A DNA stretch of 64,000 nt from positions 6,685,754-6,749,753 of the forward strand of contig OX336343.1 of the NCBI GenBank assembly GCA_946902875.1, written 5' to 3'. Position 1 is the stretch's first letter. Every line of letters starts with the position of its first letter. A model generated the notes under the pieces. The model searched no databases. It saw only the letters and a program-made list of their open reading frames with translations, and was not told where the DNA came from. Positions 1 through 9,234 of this stretch are shown in pieces. The position numbers and the translations under genes were made by a program. This DNA comes from Nematopogon swammerdamellus. Its lineage: Eukaryota > Arthropoda > Insecta > Lepidoptera > Adelidae.

Positions 1-226
1 GTTAGGTACAACTTAGGGTCCCTTTAATTAAAGAAATATCTACCATGCATGTCACCATGATGTTCATAGTCCTGAGTTTAAAAATTAAAACATAATCACA
101 TTTTTGTCCTCTAGTATTTTACAAACTTCTGAAATTTTTCACAATTACTACTCTGTGATCCCATAATGATGTTAAAAGCGACTTCCCCTGCGTCCAGACT
201 ATCTGACAGATGCGTTTACTCTTCAG

Positions 227-338
227 GCGGTGAGGGCGAGGAAGGTGGAAGCGTGGAGCGGCGGCTGCGGAGACAAAGCGGTCACGTACTGAAAGACGGC
301 ATCATCGTATACAAGGAGAGGACCACTAGCAGAGAGAG
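227..338 (+). CDS. Putative internal exon of an unrecognised host gene (exon A)
   Basis: An open stretch preceded by a pyrimidine-rich acceptor ending in CTTCAG and followed by a GT donor (GTTACT). It begins with two bases of a split codon, reads GEGEEGGSVERRL, then a basic segment and GHVLKDGIIVYKERTTSRE, and ends with two leftover bases (AG). These combine with the first base of the exon at 1119 to give an Arg codon, so the splice phases agree. The mix of acidic-Gly, basic and hydrophobic residues looks like genuine protein rather than random sequence. The upstream part of the gene lies outside the window. I do not recognise the family. The donor is not a perfect consensus, so the 3' edge is less certain than the 5' edge. 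Confidence 0.5.
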
Positions 339-453
339 GTTACTACTGTTATTGAGCGCTATATGGTCACCGTTTGTGACGTTGTCTCTCATCTGGGATG
401 CAGACTGACGGACTTTCGGCATAGGGACAATATTCGGAATCGGTGCACTCAAT

Positions 454-596
454 GGGGGCTCAGAACACCTTTATGAGTCCTTCCAAGGGGGGGGAGGGAG
501 GGGGGGCTCAGAACGCCTTTATGAGTCCTTCCAAGGGGGGAGGGAGGGGGGCTCAGAACGCCTTTATGAGTTCTTCCAGGGGGGAGGGGGGGCTGG
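454..596. repeat. Three-copy 47-bp minisatellite
   Basis: Three consecutive units each contain GGGGCTCAGAACGCCTTTAT, then GAGTCCTTCCA and a long G-run with single A interruptions. The first unit reads AACACC instead of AACGCC and the third GTTCTTCC instead of GTCCTTCC. The short peptide repeat readable here (MSPSKGG) is a by-product of the tandem array. The G-runs could form G-quadruplexes. Confidence 0.85.
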
Positions 597-978
597 ACAG
601 CAATCAATGCGCGTCATCGGAACCAAATTGGTGGTATCCCGACAGCGGGCCTCGCTGCGTGCAACGATTTTCAATTGATTGTTCCACGTTGAAGTCGTGA
701 CACAATGCGGGTGCTGTGGCGGCAAGGGTGGTGCGCTCGGGTCGGTGGCGGGTGAATATTGTTATAGATCGCAAACTCTCACTTTGGCGATGTGTGAACA
801 GGGTTGTTGTAATAGCGTACTCATAACGCGTTCCCCCCACGCAGTGGCGGCTGGTCCTAAAGTGCGCTCTTGCGCCGCACTACCATACCACGAGAAGTCT
901 TCACTTCACTCAAAATAAATAATATCTTACAACATACCTATATTAAAACCATAAAGATCGTACTCCAAATAAATAAGA

Positions 979-1083
979 TAATAATTGGGTTTTGTGCTTG
1001 CGCCCCATCTGCAATCGCATAGAAAATCTGCTTATGGTCACATTCAGATTGCAGATGGGGTGCAAGCACAAAACAAAATTATT
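979..1083. repeat. Imperfect 36-bp inverted repeat (hairpin)
   Basis: The left arm (979-1014) and right arm (1048-1083) are reverse complements apart from about three mismatches, with a loop of about 33 bases. The core of the stem is the pair GCCCCATCTGCAAT and ATTGCAGATGGGG. The size and near-perfect stem fit a very short foldback transposon; a pre-miRNA-like hairpin is the alternative. Confidence 0.7.
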
Positions 1084-1118
1084 AGAGCCTCGTTTATCAG
1101 AATTTCTGTATACAACAG

Positions 1119-1275
1119 ATGCACGTCGCGCGGCAGCAGCGTGAGCGCATCTCGCGAGAGCTCTCCCCGGCCTCGCTCGGAGGAGATCCCGCTCGAGGAC
1201 ATCCGGCGCCGCGCCGCCGCCTCCGTCTCCCACCGCCAGCAGCCCTCCGCCGCCCCCGCACCCGCCGCCGCACAT
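1119..1275 (+). CDS. Putative internal exon of the same host gene (exon B)
   Basis: The acceptor is TATACAACAG and the donor CACAT|GTGAGG. With one base carried into a codon split from exon A the frame reads CTSRGSSVSASRESSPRPRS, then EEIPLEDIRRR and an Ala/Pro/His-rich stretch ending in AAAH. The Ser/Arg-rich then acidic composition suggests a disordered, phosphorylatable cytoplasmic tail, but this is inference. It ends in phase 0, which matches the start of exon C. The exon is markedly more GC-rich than its flanks, as expected for coding DNA in an AT-rich genome. Other open frames over it are shadows. Confidence 0.55.
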
Positions 1276-1334
1276 GTGAGGGAGACTTTATGAATTCATT
1301 TAAAATCAAGACATTTTCATATTACCATTTTAGG

Positions 1335-1812
1335 TTAGTTTTTTTTTTTTTTATGTAATCCGGTATGCATGGCTGAGTTGGAGGGGCTAAAGCGCATGCT
1401 TTTTTTGTATTTTTTTTTATGTAATCCGGTATGGGTGGCTGAGTCAAAGGGGCCAAAGCACATGCTCCGACCAGCCAATATTACCTCCGAGAAGGTAGGT
1501 GCCATACCAGAGACTTCCCTGGATTGCTGGCTATACTGGACTAGAGGAGAACACAACCGAGGCTGCTATGCGGCCATCTTACATCCAGTACGTTGATACT
1601 AACCCAGTCGGCTACAATTTGAGCCTACCATCTTGTAAGGGGCAAGGGAAGGGACCTACAGTTTTACATCGGTTCCGAACGGTGAAGCAGCAGGTGTAGG
1701 AATGCACGTAAATTTTTTCGTCAGAAAAAACTCATTGGTACACGCCGACGGGATTCGAACCGCGGACCTCTCGCATGGGAAGCCGATGCCCAAACCACTC
1801 GGCCACCCGCCG
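1335..1812 (-). mobile_element. SINE-2, full-length copy with tRNA-like head and duplicated tail
   Basis: Read on the minus strand, a tRNA-like head (1812 down to 1741) carries an A box (TGGCCGAGTGG) and a B box (GGTTCGAATCC) at tRNA spacing. A body containing GTAAAACTGTAGGTCCC follows, then a segment starting GGTATGGCACC and the terminus CAGCCACCCATACCGG followed by ATTACATAAAAAA. The terminal segment is present twice (1335-1405 and about 1406-1450 onward), each with its own A-run. SINEs of this type are transcribed by RNA polymerase III and copied by a LINE reverse transcriptase. Other copies lie at 10898, 33155, 54100 and 57655. Confidence 0.85.
1741..1812 (-). promoter_or_regulatory. tRNA-like Pol III promoter head of SINE-2 (A box 1795-1805, B box 1751-1761)
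   Basis: Both internal control boxes match the Pol III consensus exactly and are 33 bases apart. The predicted anticodon stem does not pair well and no CCA-proximal acceptor closure is seen, so this is a SINE head and not a working tRNA gene. Confidence 0.8.
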
Positions 1813-1879
1813 CTTCCTTGTTTAAAATTGCTTCAGGCACAATAGCAGGAATTGTGCGGAAGTCATCCTCCTGTTCATG

Positions 1880-2570
1880 GGTGTGTAATTTTTTTTTATG
1901 GAAACTGACACGGTTGGTTACATCACCTACAACATCCGTGATATTAGCCCATGACACCTTGGTGAACTAGGTGCCGTGTCAGTGCTTCCCTTTGGTCATG
2001 CCGGCTACACTGAACTGGACAGAAATAGGTGTGTAATTTTTTTTTATGATAACTGACACGGTTGGTTACATCACCTACAACATCCGTGATATTAGCCCAT
2101 GACACCTTGGTGAACTAGGTGCCGTGTCAGTGCTTCCCTTTGGTCATGCCGGCTACACTGAACTGGACAGAAATAGGTGTGTAATTTTTTTTTATGATAA
2201 CTGACACGGTTGGTTACATCACCTACAACATCCGTGATATCAGCCCATGACACCTTGGTGACTAGGTGCCCTGTCAGTGCTTCCCTTTGGTCATGCCGGC
2301 TACACTGAACTGGACAGAAATCACGAACTATTTACACAGACCTTTCGACCAACTTTCATTCAGTGCTGTACTATCAACCCGGGCGTATTTTAAACCCTAT
2401 CACTTAGGAAGGTAACAAGGGAAGCGATCTACAGTTTTACGTTGAGTCCGAATCACGGTCAGCCTCCAACGGTCGAACGGTCACCCATGCAAGTTCTGAC
2501 CGCGCCCAGGTGTGCTTATTATCACGAACGATAGTCGACGATCGCACCACTGAGCTACCGAGGCTGACAA
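1880..2570 (-). mobile_element. SINE-1 with triplicated 148-bp 3' segment
   Basis: On the minus strand the copy begins with the hybrid head (A-box sequence GGTAGCTCAGTGG at its 5' end near 2560, 5S-like stretch, T-arm-like segment). The body and the GGCACC...TGTCAGTTTCCAT tail follow. The last 148 bp, including the A-run, are present three times in tandem; GTGTGTAATT recurs at 1881, 2029 and 2177. The third unit has one base deleted. Confidence 0.85.
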
Positions 2571-2850
2571 AATGGGCATAATTATTGGGGTCGAACGGTA
2601 ATGTTACACGGTTCAATGAAATTAAAGCAATTTCATTGAAAGGCGTTGAACATTGAAAGCGCAGTATGCGTTGAAGCTTTCAATGCGATATTTAGATGTT
2701 TCAATTTCATTGAAGCAATGAAATTTAAAGCAATATTGAACCGAAATTGAACCGTGTAACATTATCATAAGGCAATTCAGTGGTGGACGTGCACCTACCT
2801 TGTACATTATGCTTACAAAAAATAAATCTTATTGATAATCCTTTTGTCAG

Positions 2851-2958
2851 GAGGACGCGAGCGCCGTGCAGGTGAGGAAGGAACCCGGCAGGTCAGAGGA
2901 GACTTCCTTCATCAGCGAGAACCAGAACAAACGGCGCGGCATCATCGAGACCATATGA
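2851..2958 (+). CDS. Putative terminal coding exon of the host gene (exon C)
   Basis: The acceptor is CCTTTTGTCAG. In phase 0, matching the end of exon B, it reads EDASAVQVRKEPGRSEE, then TSFISENQNKRRGIIETI and a TGA stop. The hydrophilic, charged sequence ending in IETI resembles a cytoplasmic C-terminus; a PDZ-ligand role for the last residues is possible but unsupported. A strong donor (CAG|GTGAGG) lies inside the exon at 2871/2872, so an alternative form splicing out after EDASAVQ is conceivable. I do not recognise the protein. Confidence 0.5.
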   Translation, partial: EDASAVQVRKEPGRSEETSFISENQNKRRGIIETI

Positions 2959-3051
2959 TATTAGCTCAGGCGATACAGGCAGCCCGGTCCGCTGCATTTC
3001 AAGTAGACAGTATGAGATGTAGGAAAATTTAACACATTGTCATCTGTTTGC

Positions 3052-3352
3052 GGTAGTTTTTTTTTTTGACGTGATAACGTCTTATAAATTGATGAACACC
3101 GGCTGCACGCACGAAAAAGTGTCACGTTCTATCTGAGCATGTGTGTGCAAGCGAGAGCGCGTAACAAGCGATAGAGAGGCACAATCGGCCCAAGCGGCAG
3201 GGTTGCCAAACGTACGGTAATTGCCGTATCGTACGGTAATCGAGGCTAGAAATCGACAAATGTACGGCGTACGGCAGCGATAGGGGTGCCGTACGAAAAA
3301 ATACGGTAATTCTTATAGCTGTTTCTTTATGACGTTATCACGTAAAACTATC
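3052..3352. mobile_element. MITE with ACGTGATAACGT termini
   Basis: The ends are inverted repeats: GACGTGATAACGTC near 3070 and GACGTTATCACGTAAAACTA near 3330-3350, with an extra T-run in the left end. The interior has several TACGGTAAT/CGTACGG subrepeats and no ORF. Exact ends and target duplication were not resolved. Confidence 0.55.
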
Positions 3353-3382
3353 GTCCGTAAACCGACTTTACAGACAACCAAT

Positions 3383-3576
3383 TTTTTTATTAAAATCACG
3401 ACTGAAGGCGCCGAGCCACCCATAAGGTATCTAATGACGCCCATTTACATTCAGTCGTATGCGGTTGCTGCGAATGCCATGCCGGCCTGACAGGTGCCTA
3501 ATCACGCCCCTCTTGAAGGACCCGAGACTACTTGAGGGGAAATTATGAGCAGGGAGAGCGTTCCGGTTCTGTAGAG
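3383..3576 (-). pseudogene. CR1-like LINE-2, 3' end (left part, split by a hAT element)
   Basis: The T-run at the left, CCACCCATAAGGTATCTAATG, CGCAACCGCATACGACTGAA (minus strand) and CTTGAAGGACCCGAGACT are shared with the copy at 31531-31885. The element is broken at 3576 by the hAT insertion, and a weak continuation is visible at 4292-4355. It is decayed, with no intact reading frame. Confidence 0.6.
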
Positions 3577-4283
3577 CAGCGATTCCTAATTATATTTTAA
3601 TCAGTATACCTTTGCGAATTTTCTGAGACCCTAGTAACCCTGAGCAAAATTTTTAAATAAAACTATTTTCAAATGGTTGTTATTTGGGTGAATCAACTTT
3701 TTCTTGTTTTTGGTATTTGTCTGAAAAGAGGGTATTATCTTGACAAATTCACCTTATTTTAATAGTTACAGCAACTCTCAGATAAGTAATTGATTAATAA
3801 GAAAGAAGCTGCACAAAGAATTTTGAGTAATTAAAAAAAAAATATTGGTTACCCTGAGGACAACCCCTTTTTTCCATACAAAACTGGGGACAAAATTGTC
3901 CCCTGGGTCACCCCTAAAAATTTGTTTAATGTTTTATTTTAAATAGTTCTCTACCTATATTTCAATTGCCTATCAACCTAAGTATTTTATACTTATTGAT
4001 TTTCAACTAAGTAATAAATTGTAATAAACTTTTTTTTTTTATTTGGTTTTGCAGCTGGTTTTTACGTTACAAGAAAAAGTTGATCCACCCATTTTTACTA
4101 CGAAATAGGTCCCAATCAATCATTCATCAGCGGAGATAATTTTCACTAATAAGATAAGTGGGCCCCTTTCTCTTTACTTAACAGTGTAGAGGTAAACGTG
4201 GCCGTCAAGTGATCCCACTCGTACCCCTTATCTTGACCCTGCGTACCCCTGCGGGTACGCGTACCTATATTTGGGAACCGCTG
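3577..4283. mobile_element. hAT-like DNA transposon, non-autonomous, with perfect 8-bp target duplication
   Basis: The termini CAGCGATTCC and GGGAACCGCTG are inverted repeats. The insertion is flanked by identical CTGTAGAG at 3569-3576 and 4284-4291. An 8-bp duplication and CA..TG termini are hallmarks of the hAT superfamily. No transposase domain is readable in the 707-bp interior, so it depends on an element elsewhere. It sits inside a LINE-2 copy and is therefore younger than that copy. Confidence 0.8.
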
Positions 4284-4529
4284 CTGTAGAGGAAAGATCT
4301 GCAGAATCGATTGGTACTAAGTCCAGCGTGTAGGGATGCAAAGATTGGGAAAAGCGGTTAAAGTTTCAAGTGAGATAATATTTACAATACGAGCTGCGTT
4401 CAGTAAGAAGAGAAACCTTGCTGAAGAGAGTAAGTAACTAAGGGCGAGGACTTTCTTTGAGAAAGTTTATCGTTTACCTGGATTCAGCTCGGCATTCGCC
4501 CTCGCCCGTAGTTACCTACATTCTTCGTT

Positions 4530-4572
4530 GAAATACGAATTTCACGCGAGCGAAGTCGTGGGCAACAGCTAG
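4530..4572 (+). mobile_element. Helitron-type 3' end
   Basis: CGCGAGCGAAGTCGTGGGCAA can form a short GC hairpin and is followed by CAGCTAG and then T. This is the layout of a Helitron terminus (hairpin, CTRR, insertion before T). The 5' end was not located. Confidence 0.5.
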
Positions 4573-4758
4573 TTTAAAATATAAGTTAAATCATCAGATC
4601 ATCAGATAAAAGATCAGTATCAATCAGTACGTTACACGCACGCCAAGGTTTCTGAAATAATACAATTCAATTTTCATTACACTACATTCATTGCACTAGG
4701 GAGGAGGGGAGGGAGGAAAATTAATTCCTTAAGGGGGGGGAGTGGAATCTCATCCCCT

Positions 4759-4934
4759 ATGCCTGGTTGACACGATGCGAGGTTTCACGCACGAGGAGCA
4801 TGTCGCCTTCTCGAACAAGAAAAGTCGCTATCGCGAAGCGTTCGTCGAGAGTTCGCGAGAACTGTCTACACGGTGCGTAAATGCGTTCGAGTAGCATTTC
4901 TCGTGCGTGAACTCGCATCGTGTCAACCGGGCAT
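4759..4934. mobile_element. Short MITE with about 35-bp terminal inverted repeats
   Basis: The left end ATGCCTGGTTGACACGATGC and the right end GCATCGTGTCAACCGGGCAT are near-perfect inverted repeats, continuing into CACGCACGAG and CTCGTGCGTG. There is no ORF and no clear target duplication. Confidence 0.7.
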
Positions 4935-4964
4935 TAAGAGGAAGGCAGGGAGAGAGAAAGATCA

Positions 4965-5165
4965 GAGAAGCGATCGTCACCTGTCACGCGATCTTTCCGC
5001 CGAGTCATGCAGCAGGTGGATCTTCGTGCCTTACTTGCTGCTTGAGTTATCTTGTCCTCATACATTGCTATTTCGGTGGTCGATGTTTTGCTGTAATTTA
5101 CAAGAGTAGATACTTGCAGCACTACACCGATTACTCTGCTTACCCCGACTGTCGGGATGTGGCGT
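4965..5165 (+). repeat. LINE-5-type 3' UTR fragment
   Basis: It carries GAGTCATGCAGCAGGTGG, GTGCCTTACTTGCTGCTTGA, TTATCTTGTCC and CACCGATTACTCTGCTTACC, the same order of blocks as at 10755-11165, 26041-26600, 40035-40220 and 45711-45790. No coding sequence remains. LINE origin is inferred from one-ended, 5'-variable copies. Confidence 0.55.
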
Positions 5166-5229
5166 TTGGTATGTATGTATGTAGAAGTGATCATTTATAT
5201 ATTTTCGTTCAAATCGAATTTTCTATTAA

Positions 5230-5268
5230 ACCGAGTTTACCGCGAGCGAAGCCGCGGGCAAAAGCTAA
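5230..5268 (+). mobile_element. Helitron-type 3' end
   Basis: CGCGAGCGAAGCCGCGGGCA, then AAAGCTAA and T. Nearly the same terminus recurs at 58563-58599 with CTAG. Confidence 0.5.
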
Positions 5269-5358
5269 TGTAATATATATCTGGGATATGTAATATCTAT
5301 TTCGTATGTAACCATTCATATTGAAGTGTATTTTATGCTATGTATCACTGTTACCTAT

Positions 5359-5578
5359 ATCGTATCCCGCCCGGGTTGGTACAGCCGCACTGAATGAAAC
5401 GTCGGTCGAAACGGCTGTGTAAATAGTTCGTGTTTTCCGTCCAGTTCAGTGTAGCCGACATGAAATGAAAGGAAGTACTGACATGGCACCTAGTTCACCC
5501 GGTGTTATGGGCTGACATCGCGGATGTTGTAGGTGATGTAGACAACCGTGTCAGTTTCCATAAAAAAATAAAAATAAA
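5359..5578 (+). mobile_element. SINE-1, 5'-truncated copy
   Basis: It begins in the body (CCCGCCCGGGTTGGTAC), continues through GTCCAGTTCAGTGTAGCC and GGCACCTAGTTCACCCGG, and ends at GTGTCAGTTTCCAT plus an A-rich tail. The head is missing, as expected for incomplete reverse transcription. Confidence 0.85.
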
Positions 5579-5579
5579 T

Positions 5580-6030
5580 ATGTGTATTTCTATCCGCCAC
5601 GCATTAATAGCAGTTATGATACTGAAAGGTATACTGGTAGAAAATGCCTAGAGGCATTAAGTGTTCGAGTTGCCCATATTTTTATTTGAGTGCAATAAAT
5701 ATATTCTTATAGTACAATACAATACAATATAAACATTTTGTGATACCTCTAATTTTTTTGTGTGACTATCGTTTTTGCTTTGTACTCGTAATATAACACA
5801 ATATGGCATTTATGTATTTATTTTAACACACCTCTATTAGCTTGACCTGTATGTATGTATGTAACGGAATCTTTCAAATTATTTTTCACCCACTTTTAGA
5901 CGTATGGCAATACAATAATTTCATAACTTTGACTCATTGTCCTAACCAGGGTCAGGATAAAAAAAGTTGCAAGTGCCAATTTGAATTTCGCGCGTGAAAA
6001 CATGTTTTTTTTTTTAGTTTCTTTAAACTG
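5580..6030. other. AT-rich intergenic sequence
   Basis: No gene, repeat boundary or structured element recognised beyond short TATG runs. Confidence 0.4.
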
Positions 6031-6033
6031 TCT

Positions 6034-6170
6034 TTTTATGTTTCCGTATCCCGTACGGAAGCCTATTACTAAGCCTCCGCTCTCTGTCTGTCTGTCCGTC
6101 CATCCGTATGTCTGTCCGTCCGTCCGTCTGTCTGTCCGAGGGCTGTATCTCTTGTTCAATTTGTTTTGCT
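6034..6170 (+). repeat. Rep-A fragment
   Basis: 5' part of the AGGGTTCCGTA family: TTTCCGTATCCCGTACGG, CTATTACTAAGCCTCCG, a (CTGTCCGTC)-like run and GGGCTGTATCTCTT. Confidence 0.7.
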
Positions 6171-6271
6171 TTTTTGATGATTTCCGTGACAGTTACTCAA
6201 AGGCGACTGAAGTGTGCGGAACCACGCTTACTTGTGGCACGCGGGTACAGCCCACTTAAGACGTCTACTCG

Positions 6272-6628
6272 TTTTTAGGGTTCCGTATCCGTCGTACGGG
6301 ACCCTCTTACTAAGCCTACACGGTCTGTCTGGTCTGTCTGTCTGTCCGTTTGTCCAAGGGCTGTATCTCTTGAACCGTAATAGGTAGCCTGTTGGAATTT
6401 TCACAGAATATGTGTTATTATGGCCGATATAACAACAAATAATAAAAATAAGGAAAAGTAAAAAATTCACGGGGTCCCCATACAAGAAACTAAAAAGTGT
6501 ATGCGCGCCATCTACCGAAGAGTATGAACCATTTTAACTAATACATAGATGGTGTGAATGGCGCTGACCATGACATGGCCATACGGAACCCTCGATGCGC
6601 GAGTTCGACTCGCACTTGGCCGGTTTTT
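6272..6628 (+). repeat. Rep-A, full-length dispersed repeat (about 357 bp)
   Basis: It starts TTTTTAGGGTTCCGTA, has a TCTGTC-rich block, GGGCTGTATCTCTTGAACCG, TTTCACAGAATATGTG and a copy of GATGGTGTGAATGGCGCT. It ends GCGAGTTCGACTCGCACTTG followed by GCCGGTTTTT. The last part contains a small palindrome (CGAGTTCGACTCG). It encodes no protein. The same order is seen at 17215, 17655 (minus), 42811 (minus), 44330 (minus) and 53091 (minus). Class uncertain (MITE-like or SINE-like). Confidence 0.75.
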
Positions 6629-7157
6629 GTGTTCTGTCCTACACAGCCTTGCATAGATACTATCCATTCTGTGTTACTACCAAATATTACATACATACAT
6701 TATGTAATGTATTCAATAGCCGAGTGAGTACGTGAATGGCTGTGAATGAGATGAATGAGCAGGGATATATGAGTGAGAATAGTGTTAGTGCTAAGTTTTA
6801 TACAGTTTAGTGAAGAGTGTTAGAGAGTTAGCCAAAACGGTAGCAATGCATGAGAGGTACAATTATTCCAAAAATTTTACATAGCTCGAAATTTCAAAAC
6901 TATTTATGCAGTATTAACTTTTCATGTTGATTTGTTTTTCAGTTTGCTTTTTTTATAAAGGCAAATATAGCATTATGCATTAGCCTCAATGCAATGTTTC
7001 GTCCCTTTTTTCATAATAGAGCAGTTTTTATAGAATATTGAGGGCTCAAATGTCCCCATGAAATAGGACCCCAGTATTGTTTGATATTTTAACAAAGTAA
7101 AAAAAGTAATTTTCCAAAAATGTATGAGCGTTCGTCAATTTATTGTAAGTTAAGAGT

Positions 7158-7696
7158 GCGGCCGCACTAGGCGGAACTGCACTGCAGCGGAGCGACGTGG
7201 CGCGTCAAAATATTATTTGTTTGAAGCAAAACCGCACTACGCAGTAGCGGCGCCGCAGCAAGCATTTCTTATGAAAACATGTGTACCGCGCCTTCCAAAG
7301 TCTAAGCGTTCGTGAAAGCATTTTTTATTTATTTTTTATTTTAGTTGGCTATGCTTTTTGTTTTTTTTTTTTTTTGGAGACATTTTGGTCAGTGTCATGT
7401 ATAGTGGGAATTCGTGGTCAGGTGCCGTCATTTTAAAAATTGTGACCGAGTGCAAAGACTGGAAAACACAAACAAAAGAACATCACACAAAAAATCTGTG
7501 CATTCAGTCACAATTTTTTTAAATAATACACACCTGATTATGCATCCTCACTATACATGACACTGGCCAAAATATCAAAATGCCAAATGAAATAAAATAA
7601 ATAAAAAAGGCTTTCGCGAACTCCCGTAGTGAATTTTGGAAATATTCTGCCGCGCCAATCCGCTACTGTGCAGTCCCGTCTAGTGCGGTTGCATTA
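7158..7696. mobile_element. Foldback element with GCGGCCGCACTAG-type ends
   Basis: The left end (GTGCGGCCGCACTAGGCGG, AACTGCAC) and the right end (GTGCAGTCCCGTCTAGTGCG) are inverted repeats. Inside, TGTCATGTATAGTG and CACTATACATGACA form a second inverted pair and AAGCGTTCGTGAAAGC pairs with GCTTTCGCGAAC, so the whole element can fold on itself. No ORF. Confidence 0.65.
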
Positions 7697-7710
7697 TATG
7701 CACGTAATGC

Positions 7711-8023
7711 AATTCACAAAGATTTAAATAGATCGATAGGGCAAAGCGCTCAAGAGTTTGGCACCGATTAACATAACGGTGTCCGTGTGACTGAATGTAA
7801 AGTAGTCATCAAGGATCGCATCAAAAGCTGCCTCGTGTTAACAAAACGCTAACGCTCTGCACTCGCGCATCGGCGCGTTCCGTTCCGTTGCGTGGAACGA
7901 CCTCTCAACACGCGCGTGGCGCTGCGTCTGACTGATGCGAAGTAGCCGCATGCGGCCCTTTGGTAAAATTATCTGTAGTGCGCCATGTTAAACTATGCTC
8001 TATCTATCGATTTAAATCTTTGG
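7711..8023. mobile_element. MITE/foldback with AAAGATTTAAAT ends
   Basis: GCAATTCACAAAGATTTAAA near 7711 and TTTAAATCTTTGGCAATTC near 8010 are inverted repeats extended by GATCGATAG and CTATCTATCG. The interior is GC-richer than its flanks. It abuts the preceding foldback. Confidence 0.55.
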
Positions 8024-8867
8024 CAATTCATATACCTACTTAAATCGTCCATATTCGTTTAAATGTCTAAGCTAGTACCTTCTCTCACTATCATGTAAGG
8101 TAGGTAAACATTAAATGAAATCTATTTATTTAATATTAGATAATGTTCCAATTGCATGTATTAATGAAGTGTAGTAGCAATAACTTGTAAATAATATATA
8201 GTGTGTCTATGTGTTGGTTTAAATATTACATATCCTCGTCTAAACATTTATTTTGTCCATTCACATGTTGTATTCACACTCCGTGTTAGGATTATGTGTA
8301 ATTAGCTCCACGTTGTTTTGTATTATAAAATGTATATTTTAATGTTCAAGTAATAAATAAAATGTCCTAAATAGAAAATGTTCTTTTTATTTTGAGTTGA
8401 TTCCAGAATTTTAAGAATTCTCCATCCCCGCTAACAATAAAAGAACAAGGGCGTGTGTGTATGGGTGATGTTTTCGACATTCGAACAACATTTTCGAAAA
8501 ATTCCTTCACTTCGAGTTTTACAAATGAAAGTAAAGTAGAAAATTTCTTTTTTCGAAAATGTTTATCTGTATGTCTGTCGTCCTGATGGCCCAGGACAGG
8601 CTATGGTTAAAACCATTGGTTAAATTTTCATGCAATTTTCACCAATAAATTCAAGGTAAATTCAATGTCTGAAGGGTGAACACATATTTACCAGCCCCAC
8701 ACCCACACCTCCATCTTGCGTAGCAACTGCTGGATTTAAAAATACTACGAAAACAATAATGTTTTCAGTTTCTTCCATAAAATAAAATATCTTCTTGCAT
8801 TTAAATAATTGACTTAAAATGATGGAAATGATCTACCTAACTACATTTAACTTATATCTATTATTAT
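8024..8867. other. Intergenic sequence without recognised features
   Basis: AT-rich. A polyadenylation-like AATAAA is present near 8350, but no upstream coding sequence was found. Confidence 0.35.
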
Positions 8868-9156
8868 CGTAAGGGCATGCCCATACGAACTTAATAAATG
8901 CCCTCACTAATGTCGTGGTCAAACCATAGTAAGAAAACCCAAAAAAAAACCAATTTGGAAACTGAATATCGCATACTATAATTACATTATATTATATTAT
9001 ATTATGTTTAATTGGCAAATAATTAGTTAATTTTAAATAATTTCAACTACTAATTACAAATGAATAATTTTAGAAGCATTATTTTTGGCCACTGCTTAGT
9101 GAGGACATTAATGAGTTCGTATTACCTATTACCCTATCTATAGGCATGCCCTTACG
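8868..9156. mobile_element. MITE with CGTAAGGGCATGCC terminal inverted repeats
   Basis: The perfect 14-bp ends CGTAAGGGCATGCC and GGCATGCCCTTACG are followed inward by imperfect pairs (ACGAACT/AGTTCGT, CCTCACTAATGT/ACATTAATG). Nearby TTA triplets on both sides hint at a 3-bp duplication as in PIF/Harbinger elements, but one extra base on the left makes this unsure. Confidence 0.65.
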
Positions 9157-9234
9157 TTAGTAATAGTGCAGTACCCGGGCAGTAAATAATGAACATATAG
9201 CTTTAGAAAGAGACCACCTGTTGTAGAGCGTCGT

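Larger units (their letters stand above)
339..1118 (+). other. Predicted intron between exons A and B
   Basis: Non-coding between the two phase-matched exons. It contains a GC-rich minisatellite (454-596), a stretch of mixed sequence with no recognisable domain, and an imperfect 36-bp hairpin (979-1083) that ends about 35 bases before the next exon. Confidence 0.4.
1276..2850 (+). other. Predicted intron B-C, filled by two minus-strand SINEs
   Basis: Most of this interval is a SINE-2 copy (1335-1812) and a SINE-1 copy with a triplicated 3' segment (1880-2570). The remaining 2571-2850 is AT-rich and holds imperfect repeats of a TTTCATTGAA-type motif (about 2615-2750), with no coding signal. 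Confidence 0.4.

Noticed and set aside
1741..1812. Functional tRNA gene
   Set aside because: A and B boxes are perfect, but the anticodon stem does not fold well and the sequence continues into a SINE body with an A-tail.
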